DNA of 59,967 nucleotides. It comes from a bacterium. GTDB lineage: Bacteria > Myxococcota_A > Bradymonadia > REDH01. The translations under genes were made by a program, and so were the position numbers. Shown here piece by piece: positions 37,265-45,916 of this stretch. The notes beneath the pieces are model-generated. The model worked only from the letters and a program-made list of their open reading frames with translations. It had not been told where the DNA came from and searched no databases. The number at the start of each line of letters is the position of its first letter. The stretch's first letter is position 1. The stretch is taken from the NCBI GenBank assembly GCA_030427825.1, contig JAUICO010000011.1, positions 1-59,967 on the forward strand, given 5' to 3'.

Positions 37265-39334
37265 ATGCCAGCACCAGACGCAGCCTTACAGGTCCGAAGG
37301 CGAAGAGCTGTCGCTTTCGATCTTTACACCCCCCCGGTTTGGTCTGTCGCGTTGCCGGCAATCACCATGCTGCTGCTCTGTGTGTGCTCCGCGACGCAGG
37401 CCGCAACCATCAACATTACGACTACCAACGACGGTTTCGTTGAGGATGGAGAATGCGGGCTACGCGAAGCGATTCAGGCGGCGAATACAAACCAGGTGGT
37501 GGGCGATTGCGTCGCCGGAGACTCGGACGACGTATCTGTCGACGAGCTGCGAGTGCCCGCGGGTACCTATGTGCTGACGATGGTCGGCGCGGGCGAGAAT
37601 AACAACCAGGTCGGCGATCTCGACATTCGTTCTTCGATGTCGATCATCGGCGACGGACCGGATCAAACCATCATCGACGGTGGCGAGCTGGATCGGGTGC
37701 TCCACGCGGCTTCCGCCGGGAGTGTGTACCTCGCTTCGCTCACCATTCGCGCAGGGCTCGCGCCACCAAACAACGAAGGCGGCGGCGCGTTCTTCGTGAA
37801 TACCGACCTGACCATGGAAGACTGCCTTGTAGAGGACAACCATATTGAGGCGTCTGTGGACCTGAGCGGCGCATGGGGCGGCGGCGTGTGTCAGACAGGA
37901 GCAAACACAACAACCATCAGGCGCTGCTGGTTTCACAACAACTCCGCGGCAGACTCGGCGACCGGCAGACCCGGTCGTGGCGGTGGTATCCAGGCGCTGG
38001 GGCCGACGGTGATCGAGGACTCGACCTTCTCAAACAATCGCGCCGGCAACGCCGACGAGATCAGTGGCGGCGCCGGCGGTGGGATCTACGCGACGAATCT
38101 GACGATGGTGAACACGACCGTGACCGGAAACCACGCGGCAAATGGAGCCGGAGTGTACACCGGCGGTACCATTGCCTGGAGCACGATCGTCGACAACGTG
38201 GGAGCGTGGCGCGGCGGCGGTATCGAGATGACCTTCGGTGCCGATCTCTCGTACTCGATCGTCGCAAACAACAGCGCCGTCGAAGCCGCTGATTGCTTTC
38301 ACGAACCCACACCGACCGACGTGGGTCCGGCCAATCTGGTCAGTGATGAGTCCGGCTGTGTGCTGGCAACCGGCGAGGGTGGAATCGTGGCCACTGGCGC
38401 ACTCTTCGCCCCATTGGCGGACTCTACCTACTTTCCGCCGACACGGGCACCCATCGGTACCAATCCGGCGATCGGAGCGGCTGCGGGAGTCGAGGACGCG
38501 CCGAATGATGCCCGGGGGGTTCTTCGAAGCGCCGTGTATGCAGACATCGGCGCACATCAAACAGAGTGCGGCGATGGGGTGCTCGATTCCAACGAAGTAT
38601 GTGATGACGGAGAAGCGAACAGCGATAGCGTCCCGGACGCCTGCCGCTCCAGCTGCGAGACGGCCGGGTGCGGTGACGGCGTTCTCGATACCGGCGAGGT
38701 CTGTGACGCGGGGGCATTGAACGGCGAAGCAAACCGATGCGCCGCTGACTGCCTGGGGATCACCGTGCCGGTGTGTGGAAACGGCGTGGTCGAAGACGGT
38801 GAGGCCTGCGATGGCGCGGATATCGGCAACTCCACCTATCCATGCCGAGCAGACTGCCGACCGGGCTTCTGTGGAGACGGAATCTGGGACCCGGTAGAGG
38901 CCTGCGATGACGGTGTAGACAACGGCAATCCGCACCGTTGCAATACCAGCTGTGGGGGCCCCACGGCCGCTGTCGTCGGCAACGGAGCTGTCGAGGCCGG
39001 TGAAGCGTGCGATGATGGGAATAGGGATGATGGGGACGGATGCTCCGCCACAGGTTCGGTCGAAGAGCAGTGGCTGTGCTCACAGGAGCCGTCGATGTGC
39101 GCGCCTGATCGTGATGGAGATTTTGTCCCCGACGCATCGGACAACTGCGTATCGTGGTCGAACGCCGATCAGGCGGACAGTGACGGCGACGGTGTGGGCG
39201 ACGTCTGCGAGGCGGCGCCTTCAACGGGCTGTTCACACACGGCCCGCGTGCGGTTGTCCGAGCAGGGATGGGCCACGATTGTCTTCGCGATGCTCGCGTT
39301 GGGTCGCAGGCGGCTCCGTTCGGTATCCCGTTAG
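37265..39334 (+). CDS. Secreted parallel beta-helix protein with Cys-rich repeats and sorting tail
   Basis: 689 residues. After the signal peptide (ending ATQAA) comes a CSLREA-like N-terminal motif (CGLREAIQAANTN), then a right-handed beta-helix of about 320 residues (GGAFFVN, DCLVEDNHIE, GGGIQALGPTVIEDSTFSNNRAG). The rest contains five CGDG...EVCDDG-type Cys-rich repeats, a thrombospondin-3-like repeat (DRDGDFVPDASDNC) and a tail GCSHTARVRL, a membrane helix and RRRLRS. Similar to Pmp-like surface proteins. The ATG at 37265 has a weak ribosome site, so the start is uncertain. Confidence 0.8.
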   Translation: MPAPDAALQVRRRRAVAFDLYTPPVWSVALPAITMLLLCVCSATQAATINITTTNDGFVEDGECGLREAIQAANTNQVVGDCVAGDSDDVSVDELRVPAGTYVLTMVGAGENNNQVGDLDIRSSMSIIGDGPDQTIIDGGELDRVLHAASAGSVYLASLTIRAGLAPPNNEGGGAFFVNTDLTMEDCLVEDNHIEASVDLSGAWGGGVCQTGANTTTIRRCWFHNNSAADSATGRPGRGGGIQALGPTVIEDSTFSNNRAGNADEISGGAGGGIYATNLTMVNTTVTGNHAANGAGVYTGGTIAWSTIVDNVGAWRGGGIEMTFGADLSYSIVANNSAVEAADCFHEPTPTDVGPANLVSDESGCVLATGEGGIVATGALFAPLADSTYFPPTRAPIGTNPAIGAAAGVEDAPNDARGVLRSAVYADIGAHQTECGDGVLDSNEVCDDGEANSDSVPDACRSSCETAGCGDGVLDTGEVCDAGALNGEANRCAADCLGITVPVCGNGVVEDGEACDGADIGNSTYPCRADCRPGFCGDGIWDPVEACDDGVDNGNPHRCNTSCGGPTAAVVGNGAVEAGEACDDGNRDDGDGCSATGSVEEQWLCSQEPSMCAPDRDGDFVPDASDNCVSWSNADQADSDGDGVGDVCEAAPSTGCSHTARVRLSEQGWATIVFAMLALGRRRLRSVSR

Positions 39335-39383
39335 GACTCCGGGTTCGACTCCGGCCCGCTGCAATTCGCGCCGGGACGAAGCT

Positions 39384-40238
39384 TCAAGCACCCGAGGGCA
39401 GGTCGACGCCGGTAAGTTCGACGCTGTGTTCCCAAAGCCGCCGTCCAAGGTCAGTGTTTCGGGCGGTGCGGCTCGCTTTGCGCTCGCGGCTCCGTGCGAA
39501 GTACCGGCCGGTTACGCCTTCAACGTCCGGTGAGGATGCCAGGTATACGCTGGTTCGAGCGCCGCGCTCCGGCGAGATCAGGAACATCCCACCGAGCTTC
39601 GCAGCGCTGCCGAACCACCAGTCGTCCCCTTTGGCGAAGTTGGTGCGTACCGCTCCGGGGTGCAGGGAGTTCGAGGTGACGCCGCGTGCGGACATGCGGG
39701 CCGCGTATTCGTTCGAGAATAGAATGTTGTGCAGCTTGGTGTTGCAGTATTGAAGCAGCGCGTTGAACTTCTTTTCGCCCTGTAGGTTGTCGAAGTCGAC
39801 GGACCCGCCACGGTGTCCCATCGAAGACACATTGACGAGTCGTCCGCCACCGTCGGCTGCCAGCTGATCGGCCAGGAGGTTGGCCGTAACGAAGTAGCCG
39901 AGGTGGTTGATGGCGAACATCATCTCATGGCCGGCGCCGTTGAGGCGTCGATCGGAGAGGGAGACCCCGGCGTTATTTACGAGCACGTCCAGTCGTTCGA
40001 AGCGTCGCGCGAAGTCTTGCGCGAACGAGCGGATGGACTCGACGTCGGAGACATCGACGAGCAACAGGTGGACGTCCTCAGAGCAGCTGTCCGCGACGAT
40101 CTCCATGCGAGCGGCCTCACCGCGCTCCCTGCTTCGACAGCCCATGACGACGGTCGCTCCCTTCTTCGCGAGCTCGAGCGCCGTGACTTTTCCAATCCCG
40201 GAATTTGCTCCGGTTACGATCACTACTTTGCCCTTCAT
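39384..40238 (-). CDS. Short-chain dehydrogenase (retinol-dehydrogenase-like SDR)
   Basis: 284 residues. NAD(P)-binding TGANSGIG (residues 9-16), NNAG (88-91), catalytic Ser about 138-139, Y164 and K168. The TGANSGIGKVTALELAKKGATVVMGCRS opening is closest to retinol dehydrogenase 11-14-like SDRs. It reduces or oxidises an alcohol/ketone, substrate unknown. The start at 40238 has GAGGCG upstream; the open frame extends 52 codons further without SDR features. It converges on the beta-helix gene. Retinal chemistry links it conceptually, not by location, to the carotenoid oxygenase. Confidence 0.88.
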   Translation of the reverse strand: MKGKVVIVTGANSGIGKVTALELAKKGATVVMGCRSRERGEAARMEIVADSCSEDVHLLLVDVSDVESIRSFAQDFARRFERLDVLVNNAGVSLSDRRLNGAGHEMMFAINHLGYFVTANLLADQLAADGGGRLVNVSSMGHRGGSVDFDNLQGEKKFNALLQYCNTKLHNILFSNEYAARMSARGVTSNSLHPGAVRTNFAKGDDWWFGSAAKLGGMFLISPERGARTSVYLASSPDVEGVTGRYFARSRERKASRTARNTDLGRRLWEHSVELTGVDLPSGA

Positions 40239-40395
40239 ACGTCGCGCCTCGTTGGTGGGACCGCCTGCAGCGGGTGCCGGGGTATATGCCTCAATCCCTG
40301 CTCCGCAAAGCGCTCTTGCGATGCGGTTGTAGTGATCTCCGTGACGAATTGACAGGGGACGGCGTCCTGGCCGGTATTCGCGAAGGGCGCTCACA

Positions 40396-40424
40396 TTGAC
40401 GATGGCGCCCGTCGCATCTATAGC
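40396..40424 (+). promoter_or_regulatory. Candidate sigma-70-type promoter
   Basis: TTGACG (40396-40401), a 17-bp spacer and TATAGC (40419-40424): five of six and four of six consensus bases at optimal spacing. Transcription would begin about 40431, ahead of the TTG start at 40486. Confidence 0.55.
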
Positions 40425-40485
40425 AGCCGTGACTTGCGAAAGCGGAGGAATCCTCGGATATTCGGGGACTTGTAGGGGAGTTGTG

Positions 40486-40713
40486 TTGAGCGATTCAGAC
40501 GCCGGCTATGTTGCGCATCACAATGTCGCGGTGATCAGCGCTCAAGACAAGAAGACACTCGACGCGATCTATAAGGCTGCAGGCACGCGGGCGCTCATCT
40601 GGAAGCGCCTGGACGACACCCACGCGATCGTCGATCCAACGCGTGTTTCCACCCTTGTGAGGCGCCTCGAAGACGGGGGCTTCTCGCCGGATTTCTCCTT
40701 CGACATCTTATAA
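40486..40713 (+). CDS. Small protein of unknown function, TTG start
   Basis: 75 residues (SDSDAGYVAHHNVAV... DGGFSPDFSFDIL). AGGGGAG lies 5 bp before TTG; a GTG three bases earlier is possible but too close to the ribosome site. An ATG at 40402 is in frame but would lie within the promoter proposed at 40396-40424, so a short gene is more likely. It sits 19 bp upstream of a 509-residue gene in the same direction. The C-terminal pattern (RVSTLVRRLEDGGFSP) resembles the end of helicase-associated domains, a weak match. Probably a partner of the next gene. Confidence 0.6.
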   Translation: MSDSDAGYVAHHNVAVISAQDKKTLDAIYKAAGTRALIWKRLDDTHAIVDPTRVSTLVRRLEDGGFSPDFSFDIL

Positions 40714-40732
40714 ACCTTCCCTTGAGCATGCC

Positions 40733-42262
40733 ATGAGCGTCGCTACATACGACGGCCCGGTAGAAGGGGTTCTGCCGGGCGATAATACGGAGATTCTCCG
40801 CGATTTGCTGGCAGTAATCGACGCTTGCGAGGACAAGCGCGCCCAGCTCACGAAGGCCGGCCTGCCCCCCAAACCGCTGTGGGCTGCCGTTAACGCGCGA
40901 CTGTTGTGGAGCGATCCGCGGTCGATCCTGCACGACTGGGACGAAGCGGATCAGGTCCGATTTATCTACTGCCTGGCGCAGCGCCTGCGCCTGATCGCGC
41001 CGAATGATGAGCGCACGATGCGCATCGGTCCCGGCGCGGATCGCTTCTTTCTCACCACGCCGTCGCGGCGAAACGCGATGCTGTTGCGGGCCTACATCGA
41101 CATCTCGGATTGGGATGAGCGCTGCGATGCTCGCGACGGGGAAGGCCATCGCCTGAACTTCGGAAAGACCTTCAGGCGTGACTTCGCGATGGATGCTGAA
41201 GATGTGCGCCAGGAGTTGATTGCCGCCCTCGCCACCCTTCCGGTGGGGGAGTGGATGCGCTCCGATGCGTTGGCAGTCGCTGTCACAGAGCGCGCCCCGG
41301 CGATCCTGATCTCAGAAGAAGATGAGCCGCCGCTGCTCGAAGACGGTGAGGCCGACCCCGAGATTCAGCGTCTGGTTGACTACTGGCTCTATCAGGCCGC
41401 GCGATTTGGCTGGGTCGACCTTGCGCGCACCCCAGAGGTCGACATTCACTCCAGCGCCGAGCGCCTCTTTCGTGTGAACGCCGAGGGAGTGAAGACCCTG
41501 ACCGAGCCGGTGCGCGGAAACCGCGACACAGAGCTCGCCGCGGCCCTCGAAACCAGGCCCTTTCTCTTACAGCCGAACAACGTGATCGCGTACTATCGCG
41601 AAGAGGGCACCATCGGCGACGAATACCTCCTGCGCCGCGTCGCTGACGCCGGCGACGACTTCGACTGGCATCAACCGGTGATCACCGTGCCGGTCACGCC
41701 GGACTCCTTCCGAGACGCCGTCGACGTGGGCCTCGACGTGATCACCTTCGAGTCGCGCGTGTTCGAACGCGCGAAGAAGAAGGTGCCGTCGGTGTTCAAG
41801 CAGCTGCTGAGTGACAACCAGCGAAAGCGCTCGGCCGTGTCGATCTCCACCGGCTTTGTCGCCGTGGAGTTGAATGGCGACAAGAAGGTCATTCGCAAGC
41901 TCAAGAAGGCCGACTTCAGGGTCTTCGGCGACGTGGCCCTGATCGCCTTCGATCTGTGGGATGAGTTCGCCGAAGTGCTTGGATTTGAGCCGGTTGAGGG
42001 CTTCCAATACCCCGCTGAGCTGCCTCTCGGGGCCATCGAAGACGGCGAGCTGCAGTTGGAGTGGTCGGCGCTGCCGATCGCCGCGCGCGAGCTCCTCGAA
42101 GCGCTCAAACTCAAGGGTGATCCGCCGGCAGCCGAGCTCAGCGAAGAGAGCGTGCACGACCTGGCCGCTGATGGCTGGACGCACTCCGCGATCGCTGAGG
42201 CGGTGTTGCCCATCACCGGCGTGGCGATTCCCCGCTGGCTCGCGTCGGCGCGCACCGGCTGA
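40733..42262 (+). CDS. Helicase-associated (XPB/Ssl2-like N-domain) type protein
   Basis: 509 residues without helicase motifs. The central region (RPFLLQPNNVIAYYREEG, then ITVPVTPDSFRDAVDVGLD, then KKVPSVFKQLL) looks like the 'helicase-associated' Helicase_C_3 domain of actinobacterial and other proteins related to the XPB/Ssl2 N-terminus. The rest is helical, with no signal peptide. It follows the 75-residue gene by 19 bp and so is likely co-transcribed. The functional link to DNA repair is inferred from family resemblance only. A small CCCC-GCGA-GGGG stem (42264-42275) follows the stop. Confidence 0.55.
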   Translation: MSVATYDGPVEGVLPGDNTEILRDLLAVIDACEDKRAQLTKAGLPPKPLWAAVNARLLWSDPRSILHDWDEADQVRFIYCLAQRLRLIAPNDERTMRIGPGADRFFLTTPSRRNAMLLRAYIDISDWDERCDARDGEGHRLNFGKTFRRDFAMDAEDVRQELIAALATLPVGEWMRSDALAVAVTERAPAILISEEDEPPLLEDGEADPEIQRLVDYWLYQAARFGWVDLARTPEVDIHSSAERLFRVNAEGVKTLTEPVRGNRDTELAAALETRPFLLQPNNVIAYYREEGTIGDEYLLRRVADAGDDFDWHQPVITVPVTPDSFRDAVDVGLDVITFESRVFERAKKKVPSVFKQLLSDNQRKRSAVSISTGFVAVELNGDKKVIRKLKKADFRVFGDVALIAFDLWDEFAEVLGFEPVEGFQYPAELPLGAIEDGELQLEWSALPIAARELLEALKLKGDPPAAELSEESVHDLAADGWTHSAIAEAVLPITGVAIPRWLASARTG

Positions 42263-42288
42263 TCCCCGCGAGGGGCGGCATCGCAGCG

Positions 42289-43173
42289 TCAGTGCGGCGC
42301 CGGTCGGCGCCTCCGTCGCAGCAGCATCCCGGCGGCCGCCAGAAGCCACAGCCCTGCGCCCGGTGCGCCGCCCGCTGACGCGGCGCTACAGCCGTCGTCG
42401 CCGGGGGTGGCGCGCTCTTCGCCGGTGTCTGTGCCGGCATCCGCGCCGGACGGGATCTCTTCGCACCCGTCCGTGTCCCAGCTGCACGTGGCTTCGTTGC
42501 AGGGCGCAAAGCCGGATCCGGCGCCGATGTCCTCGCAGGTGCTGCCGGTCGGGCCGTCGCACTCTTCTCCGCCGTCTACGACTCCATCGCCACAGGTGGG
42601 GAACCGGCAGTCCGTTCGGCAGGCGTCGGCGTCGATATCGGAGTTGTCGTTTCCGTCATCGCATTCTTCGCCGGTGTCTGTGGCGCCATCTCCACATCGA
42701 GGCTCTGTGCAGTCTGTGCGGCAGGCGTCAGCGTCGGTGTCGGAGTTGTCATCGCCGTCGTCGCAGATTTCAGGTCCCTGCAGAGTTCCGTCGCCGCAGG
42801 GGAAGGACAGCGGGTCGCCGGGCAGGGTCGGCGTGCCTGCGGGGTTGTCGTCCCCGATGCTCCACATCCCGTCGGGGTCGCCCAGCTCTTCGCCGTTGGT
42901 GTAGCCGTCGTTGTCCGCGTCTTCACCGGCCAGCGCCGGCCCCCACTCTACGGTCGCCTGTGACTTGATGTCGTTTGCCCCCGCGAGGTCGAGGTAGTTG
43001 AACTCGATTCGCATGCCGAAGTCGTTGCGTGGACCGCCGGGAAACACGTGGCAGTTCGAGCAGCTGTTGACCGTGCCGCCGGGGATGTTCGTCGGGCGAA
43101 AAGGTCTCGCCTCAGCGACAGCCGCAGAGCCGATAACGATCAGAAACGCGACGACGGTGATGCGAGATTTCAT
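42289..43173 (-). CDS. Secreted c-heme motif protein with MYXO-CTERM tail
   Basis: 294 residues from the ATG at 43173 (GGAG upstream). The signal peptide is about 1-22 (cleavage near AVAEA). The mature protein starts with one CxxCH heme site, CSNCH (38-42), then an EF-hand-like DADNDGYTNGEEL. Two Cys-rich repeats of the myxobacterial type and a third partial one follow (CGDG...EECDDGN). The end is DDGCSAASAGG, a hydrophobic helix and RRRRR, a classical MYXO-CTERM signal. A surface-anchored cytochrome-like protein. It lies 80 bp downstream of the M20 gene on the same strand. Confidence 0.84.
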   Translation of the reverse strand: MKSRITVVAFLIVIGSAAVAEARPFRPTNIPGGTVNSCSNCHVFPGGPRNDFGMRIEFNYLDLAGANDIKSQATVEWGPALAGEDADNDGYTNGEELGDPDGMWSIGDDNPAGTPTLPGDPLSFPCGDGTLQGPEICDDGDDNSDTDADACRTDCTEPRCGDGATDTGEECDDGNDNSDIDADACRTDCRFPTCGDGVVDGGEECDGPTGSTCEDIGAGSGFAPCNEATCSWDTDGCEEIPSGADAGTDTGEERATPGDDGCSAASAGGAPGAGLWLLAAAGMLLRRRRRPAPH

Positions 43174-43253
43174 GGTGCTCCGCTGACGACTGAAGATTGG
43201 ATCCGACCACCATAGCGGCACGGGGCGAACACACAAAGCTGCGCGCATTTCGC

Positions 43254-44624
43254 TCAGTCGCCGGCGACCGCCACGTCCACGACCAGGTCCCAAAGGCAGC
43301 GGAGCCCCCACCGGTAGCCTTCGACGTGAATCCGCTCGTTGTGACCGTGGAAGAGCTCAGTGAATTTCACCTCATCTTCCGCCGGAAAGCGTAGCGGAGA
43401 GTAGCCGTAGCACTTCGTGCCGAGGCGGGAGAAATACTGCGCGTCCGTAAAGCCCGGGATCATATAGGGCAGCGGAATCCCGTCCGGGTCGTGGCGCCGG
43501 ATGTTCGCACAGATCTTCTCAAAGAAGGGGTCGTCAGTGCCCCCCTCGATGCCCTCAAACTCACGAATGGTCTCATAGGTGAAACCGCTGCCGACCACGG
43601 CTTCGACTTCCCGAAAGAGATCCTGTGATGTTTGCCCGGGCAGCAGGCGCCCATCCAGAGTGGCCGTCGACGTACCCGGAATCATGTTCGTCTTCTGGCC
43701 GGCCCGCAGGCCGGTAACCGACACTGTGTTTGATAGATTCGCGGCGAGCGTGTTTGCCAGCCCGCGGTCGGGAATCACCTTCTTCAGAATCAGCGCTGAC
43801 AGCTTCGGGTTCAGTACGAGCGGCAATACAAGACTCGCCGGCGCCTTCTGCGTCTTCGCCAGAAGTCGGATATTTTCGCGCACGGTGGCCACCTCATGCT
43901 GCGGCAGACGCGTCGTCCCCAGCTTCGTGAGAGCCTCTGCGAGTCGAATCGTCGACATCGCATCGTGGGGCATCGAGCCGTGCCCAGGATCTCCGTGCGC
44001 GCTCATGCGAAACTGACAGATCCCCTTCTCGGCGACCTGCACCGGATAGTAGCGGACTCCGTTCACATCGAGCGTGAACCCGCCGATCTCGCCCAGCATG
44101 TATTCGGCGCGCACCTCGTCCGGGTGTTCCTCCACCATGTACTTCGAGCCGTAGGTGCACCCCTCCTCTTCGTCGGCCACCGCCGCGAAGATAATGTCAC
44201 GGGTCAGCCGAGCGCCGCTCTCGCGCAGCGCGGCGGTGATGGTCAGGCACATCGTGACCATGTTCTTCATGTCGATCGCGCCCCGACCGAAGAGGTATCC
44301 GTCGTGTATCTCTGCGCCGAAGGGGTCGTGGTCCCAGTGCTCAAGCTCGACCGGAACCACATCGATGTGCCCGGTCAGTAGGAGCGGGCCGCCGCCGGTG
44401 CCATCGCCCTTGAGGCGGGCTACAACGTTGGGACGCAGCTGGTCCGGGCCGCAGCGAAACACCCGCGACTCGACGCCCGACTCCGCAAGCCGCTGAACGA
44501 TCCAGTCTGCCGCCTCCCCTTCGTTGCCCGGCGGGTTCACCGTCTCGAATCGAAGCAACGTGCGAAAGTCCTCGACGCTGCGATCGGCGATCGCGTTCCA
44601 CTCAGAGTCTGAAAACAAGGTCAT
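43254..44624 (-). CDS. M20-family metallopeptidase (PM20D1/ArgE-like)
   Basis: 456 residues. Metal site residues are visible in order: GHIDVVPV (His), GRGAIDMK (Asp bridging), DEEEG (Glu) and FHGHNERI near the C-terminus (His). The lid domain is in the middle (GHGSMPHDAM). The length and the extended C-terminal part match the N-acyl amino-acid amidohydrolase/carboxypeptidase PM20D1-like group. No signal peptide, so it is probably cytoplasmic. The upstream sequence lacks a clear Shine-Dalgarno. It shares its upstream gap with a divergent gene and a hairpin cluster. Confidence 0.9.
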   Translation of the reverse strand: MTLFSDSEWNAIADRSVEDFRTLLRFETVNPPGNEGEAADWIVQRLAESGVESRVFRCGPDQLRPNVVARLKGDGTGGGPLLLTGHIDVVPVELEHWDHDPFGAEIHDGYLFGRGAIDMKNMVTMCLTITAALRESGARLTRDIIFAAVADEEEGCTYGSKYMVEEHPDEVRAEYMLGEIGGFTLDVNGVRYYPVQVAEKGICQFRMSAHGDPGHGSMPHDAMSTIRLAEALTKLGTTRLPQHEVATVRENIRLLAKTQKAPASLVLPLVLNPKLSALILKKVIPDRGLANTLAANLSNTVSVTGLRAGQKTNMIPGTSTATLDGRLLPGQTSQDLFREVEAVVGSGFTYETIREFEGIEGGTDDPFFEKICANIRRHDPDGIPLPYMIPGFTDAQYFSRLGTKCYGYSPLRFPAEDEVKFTELFHGHNERIHVEGYRWGLRCLWDLVVDVAVAGD

Positions 44625-44647
44625 GTGGGAATCGGGAGCATGGAGTT

Positions 44648-44763
44648 GAGGTTGTTGCGAGACTCTGTCCCGCGCTCTGCGAGGTTGTTGCGAGACTCCG
44701 TCTCGCGCTCTGCGAGGGGGTTTTCACCCCCTCGACCCCCGCGGAAGGTGCTATGCACCTTCC
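44648..44763. repeat. Hairpin cluster with 33-bp tandem duplication
   Basis: Two 33-bp copies (44648-44680, 44681-44713) differ at a few positions. Three perfect stems follow or overlap: GCGAGA/TCTCGC (44690-44695, 44701-44706), CGAGGGGGT/ACCCCCTCG (44713-44721, 44726-44734, loop TTTC) and GGAAGGTGC/GCACCTTCC (44743-44751, 44755-44763, triloop TAT). The 219-bp gap lies between divergent genes (M20 peptidase and the 44844 gene), so it cannot be a simple terminator. Confidence 0.8.
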
Positions 44764-44843
44764 TGATTTTGGGGGCGGCGGGAGTATATCTGGCGTCGTG
44801 CCCGATTGGTATGGTGCGATGTGCTCAGTAGAAGCGGGGTCAT

Positions 44844-45899
44844 GTGAGAAAGACGACAAATCATCTGCTGCAAGGATGGCCGGCGCTGCTGGCCGCAGGT
44901 CTGCTCCTGGCGTTCCTGATTCCGATGGCAACGGCGTCGGCGCTGCTTGCTCCGGTGCGGAACATCGACGGGGTCTGGTTCGTCAGCGAGCGTGACGGGG
45001 CGCAGCTGGTGGCCACAGAGCTGCGTGCAGGCCCGGCACCGGACGCGTCCGGGCTCGGCGCCGGAGATCGCTTCTTCGAGATCGAATCCGAGATGTGGCT
45101 GCGCAATCTGCGCGCTACGGAGCAGGTCCTTGAGTTCGGTGCGACCGCATCCGCGGACGCCGCCGTGCACACCGAAGTCTGGGTAAACGGAGTCCCGACC
45201 GATACCCGGCTGGAGGCGCTGCGCCGAGATCCCGCCCTGAGGAATTACCAGGTCGAGCATCTTGAGATCTTCTCCTTTCGCTTCCCTGCTGAAGGCCTGG
45301 TTTCCGTGCGAATTCGCACCCGCGTGCAGGTGACGACCGAAGCGACCGGTCAGACGCGCATACAGATCCCCACGCACCTCTTCGGCCTCTTCGGCGGTGA
45401 GGTTGAGCACGGCTTCATTGAGTTTCGCCCCGGCGAGCGCCCCATCGCAGTGCAGGCGACGCTCTCGTCACACACCCTCTTCGATGAACCCGAGAACCGC
45501 CTCAGCTGGTTCCTGCGCAGCTGGTCGCCGGGGATTCCCTTCGAGATCGCGTGGATGGGCGCCTGGCCAACCCTGATTCGCGTCGCAGAGGTCGAGCAGT
45601 GTCCGGCGCCGTGGGAGGTCATCCGAAGGATGACCGCCGGCGAGGCGTCGTCAGTCGCTGCGATGATCGCGCCGCTGGATGAAGCCACGCGTAGCTTTTG
45701 CGCCGCGCTGCCCCTGGTGATTCACGGCTACGTGTTTCCCTCAGAGTCAGCGCGCTCCCAGTTCGCCCAGATCGGGATGGAGCGCTACCTGGGGCCTGCC
45801 GGACAACGGCATCCTCTCTATCGCGAGAACCCCGGCTTCGAAGCCGGCATGCTCTCAGAGGTAGAGCGCATCTACCGCGCGGCGTTGTTGTCGCCTTAG
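44844..45899 (+). CDS. Secreted protein with C-terminal YARHG-like segment
   Basis: 351 residues from a GTG start (GGGG upstream). A signal peptide or N-terminal anchor (about 12-32, ending TASA) precedes a beta-rich domain with DUF4424-like strand patterns. The last 60 residues (LPLVIHGYVFPSESARSQF, MERYLGP) resemble the YARHG domain of extracellular proteins. One disulphide is possible (Cys near 254 and 287). Convergent with the next gene across 17 bp. Function unknown. Confidence 0.65.
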   Translation: MRKTTNHLLQGWPALLAAGLLLAFLIPMATASALLAPVRNIDGVWFVSERDGAQLVATELRAGPAPDASGLGAGDRFFEIESEMWLRNLRATEQVLEFGATASADAAVHTEVWVNGVPTDTRLEALRRDPALRNYQVEHLEIFSFRFPAEGLVSVRIRTRVQVTTEATGQTRIQIPTHLFGLFGGEVEHGFIEFRPGERPIAVQATLSSHTLFDEPENRLSWFLRSWSPGIPFEIAWMGAWPTLIRVAEVEQCPAPWEVIRRMTAGEASSVAAMIAPLDEATRSFCAALPLVIHGYVFPSESARSQFAQIGMERYLGPAGQRHPLYRENPGFEAGMLSEVERIYRAALLSP

Positions 45900-45916
45900 A
45901 TCCCACTCCCGCGACC

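Noticed and set aside
40396..40485. ATG start (40402) for the small 75-residue gene
   Set aside because: It would place the start within the candidate promoter, with no ribosome site; the TTG at 40486 has AGGGGAG at good distance.
44648..44763. Hairpin cluster as a plain transcription terminator
   Set aside because: It lies between two divergently transcribed genes, and no T-run follows the stems.
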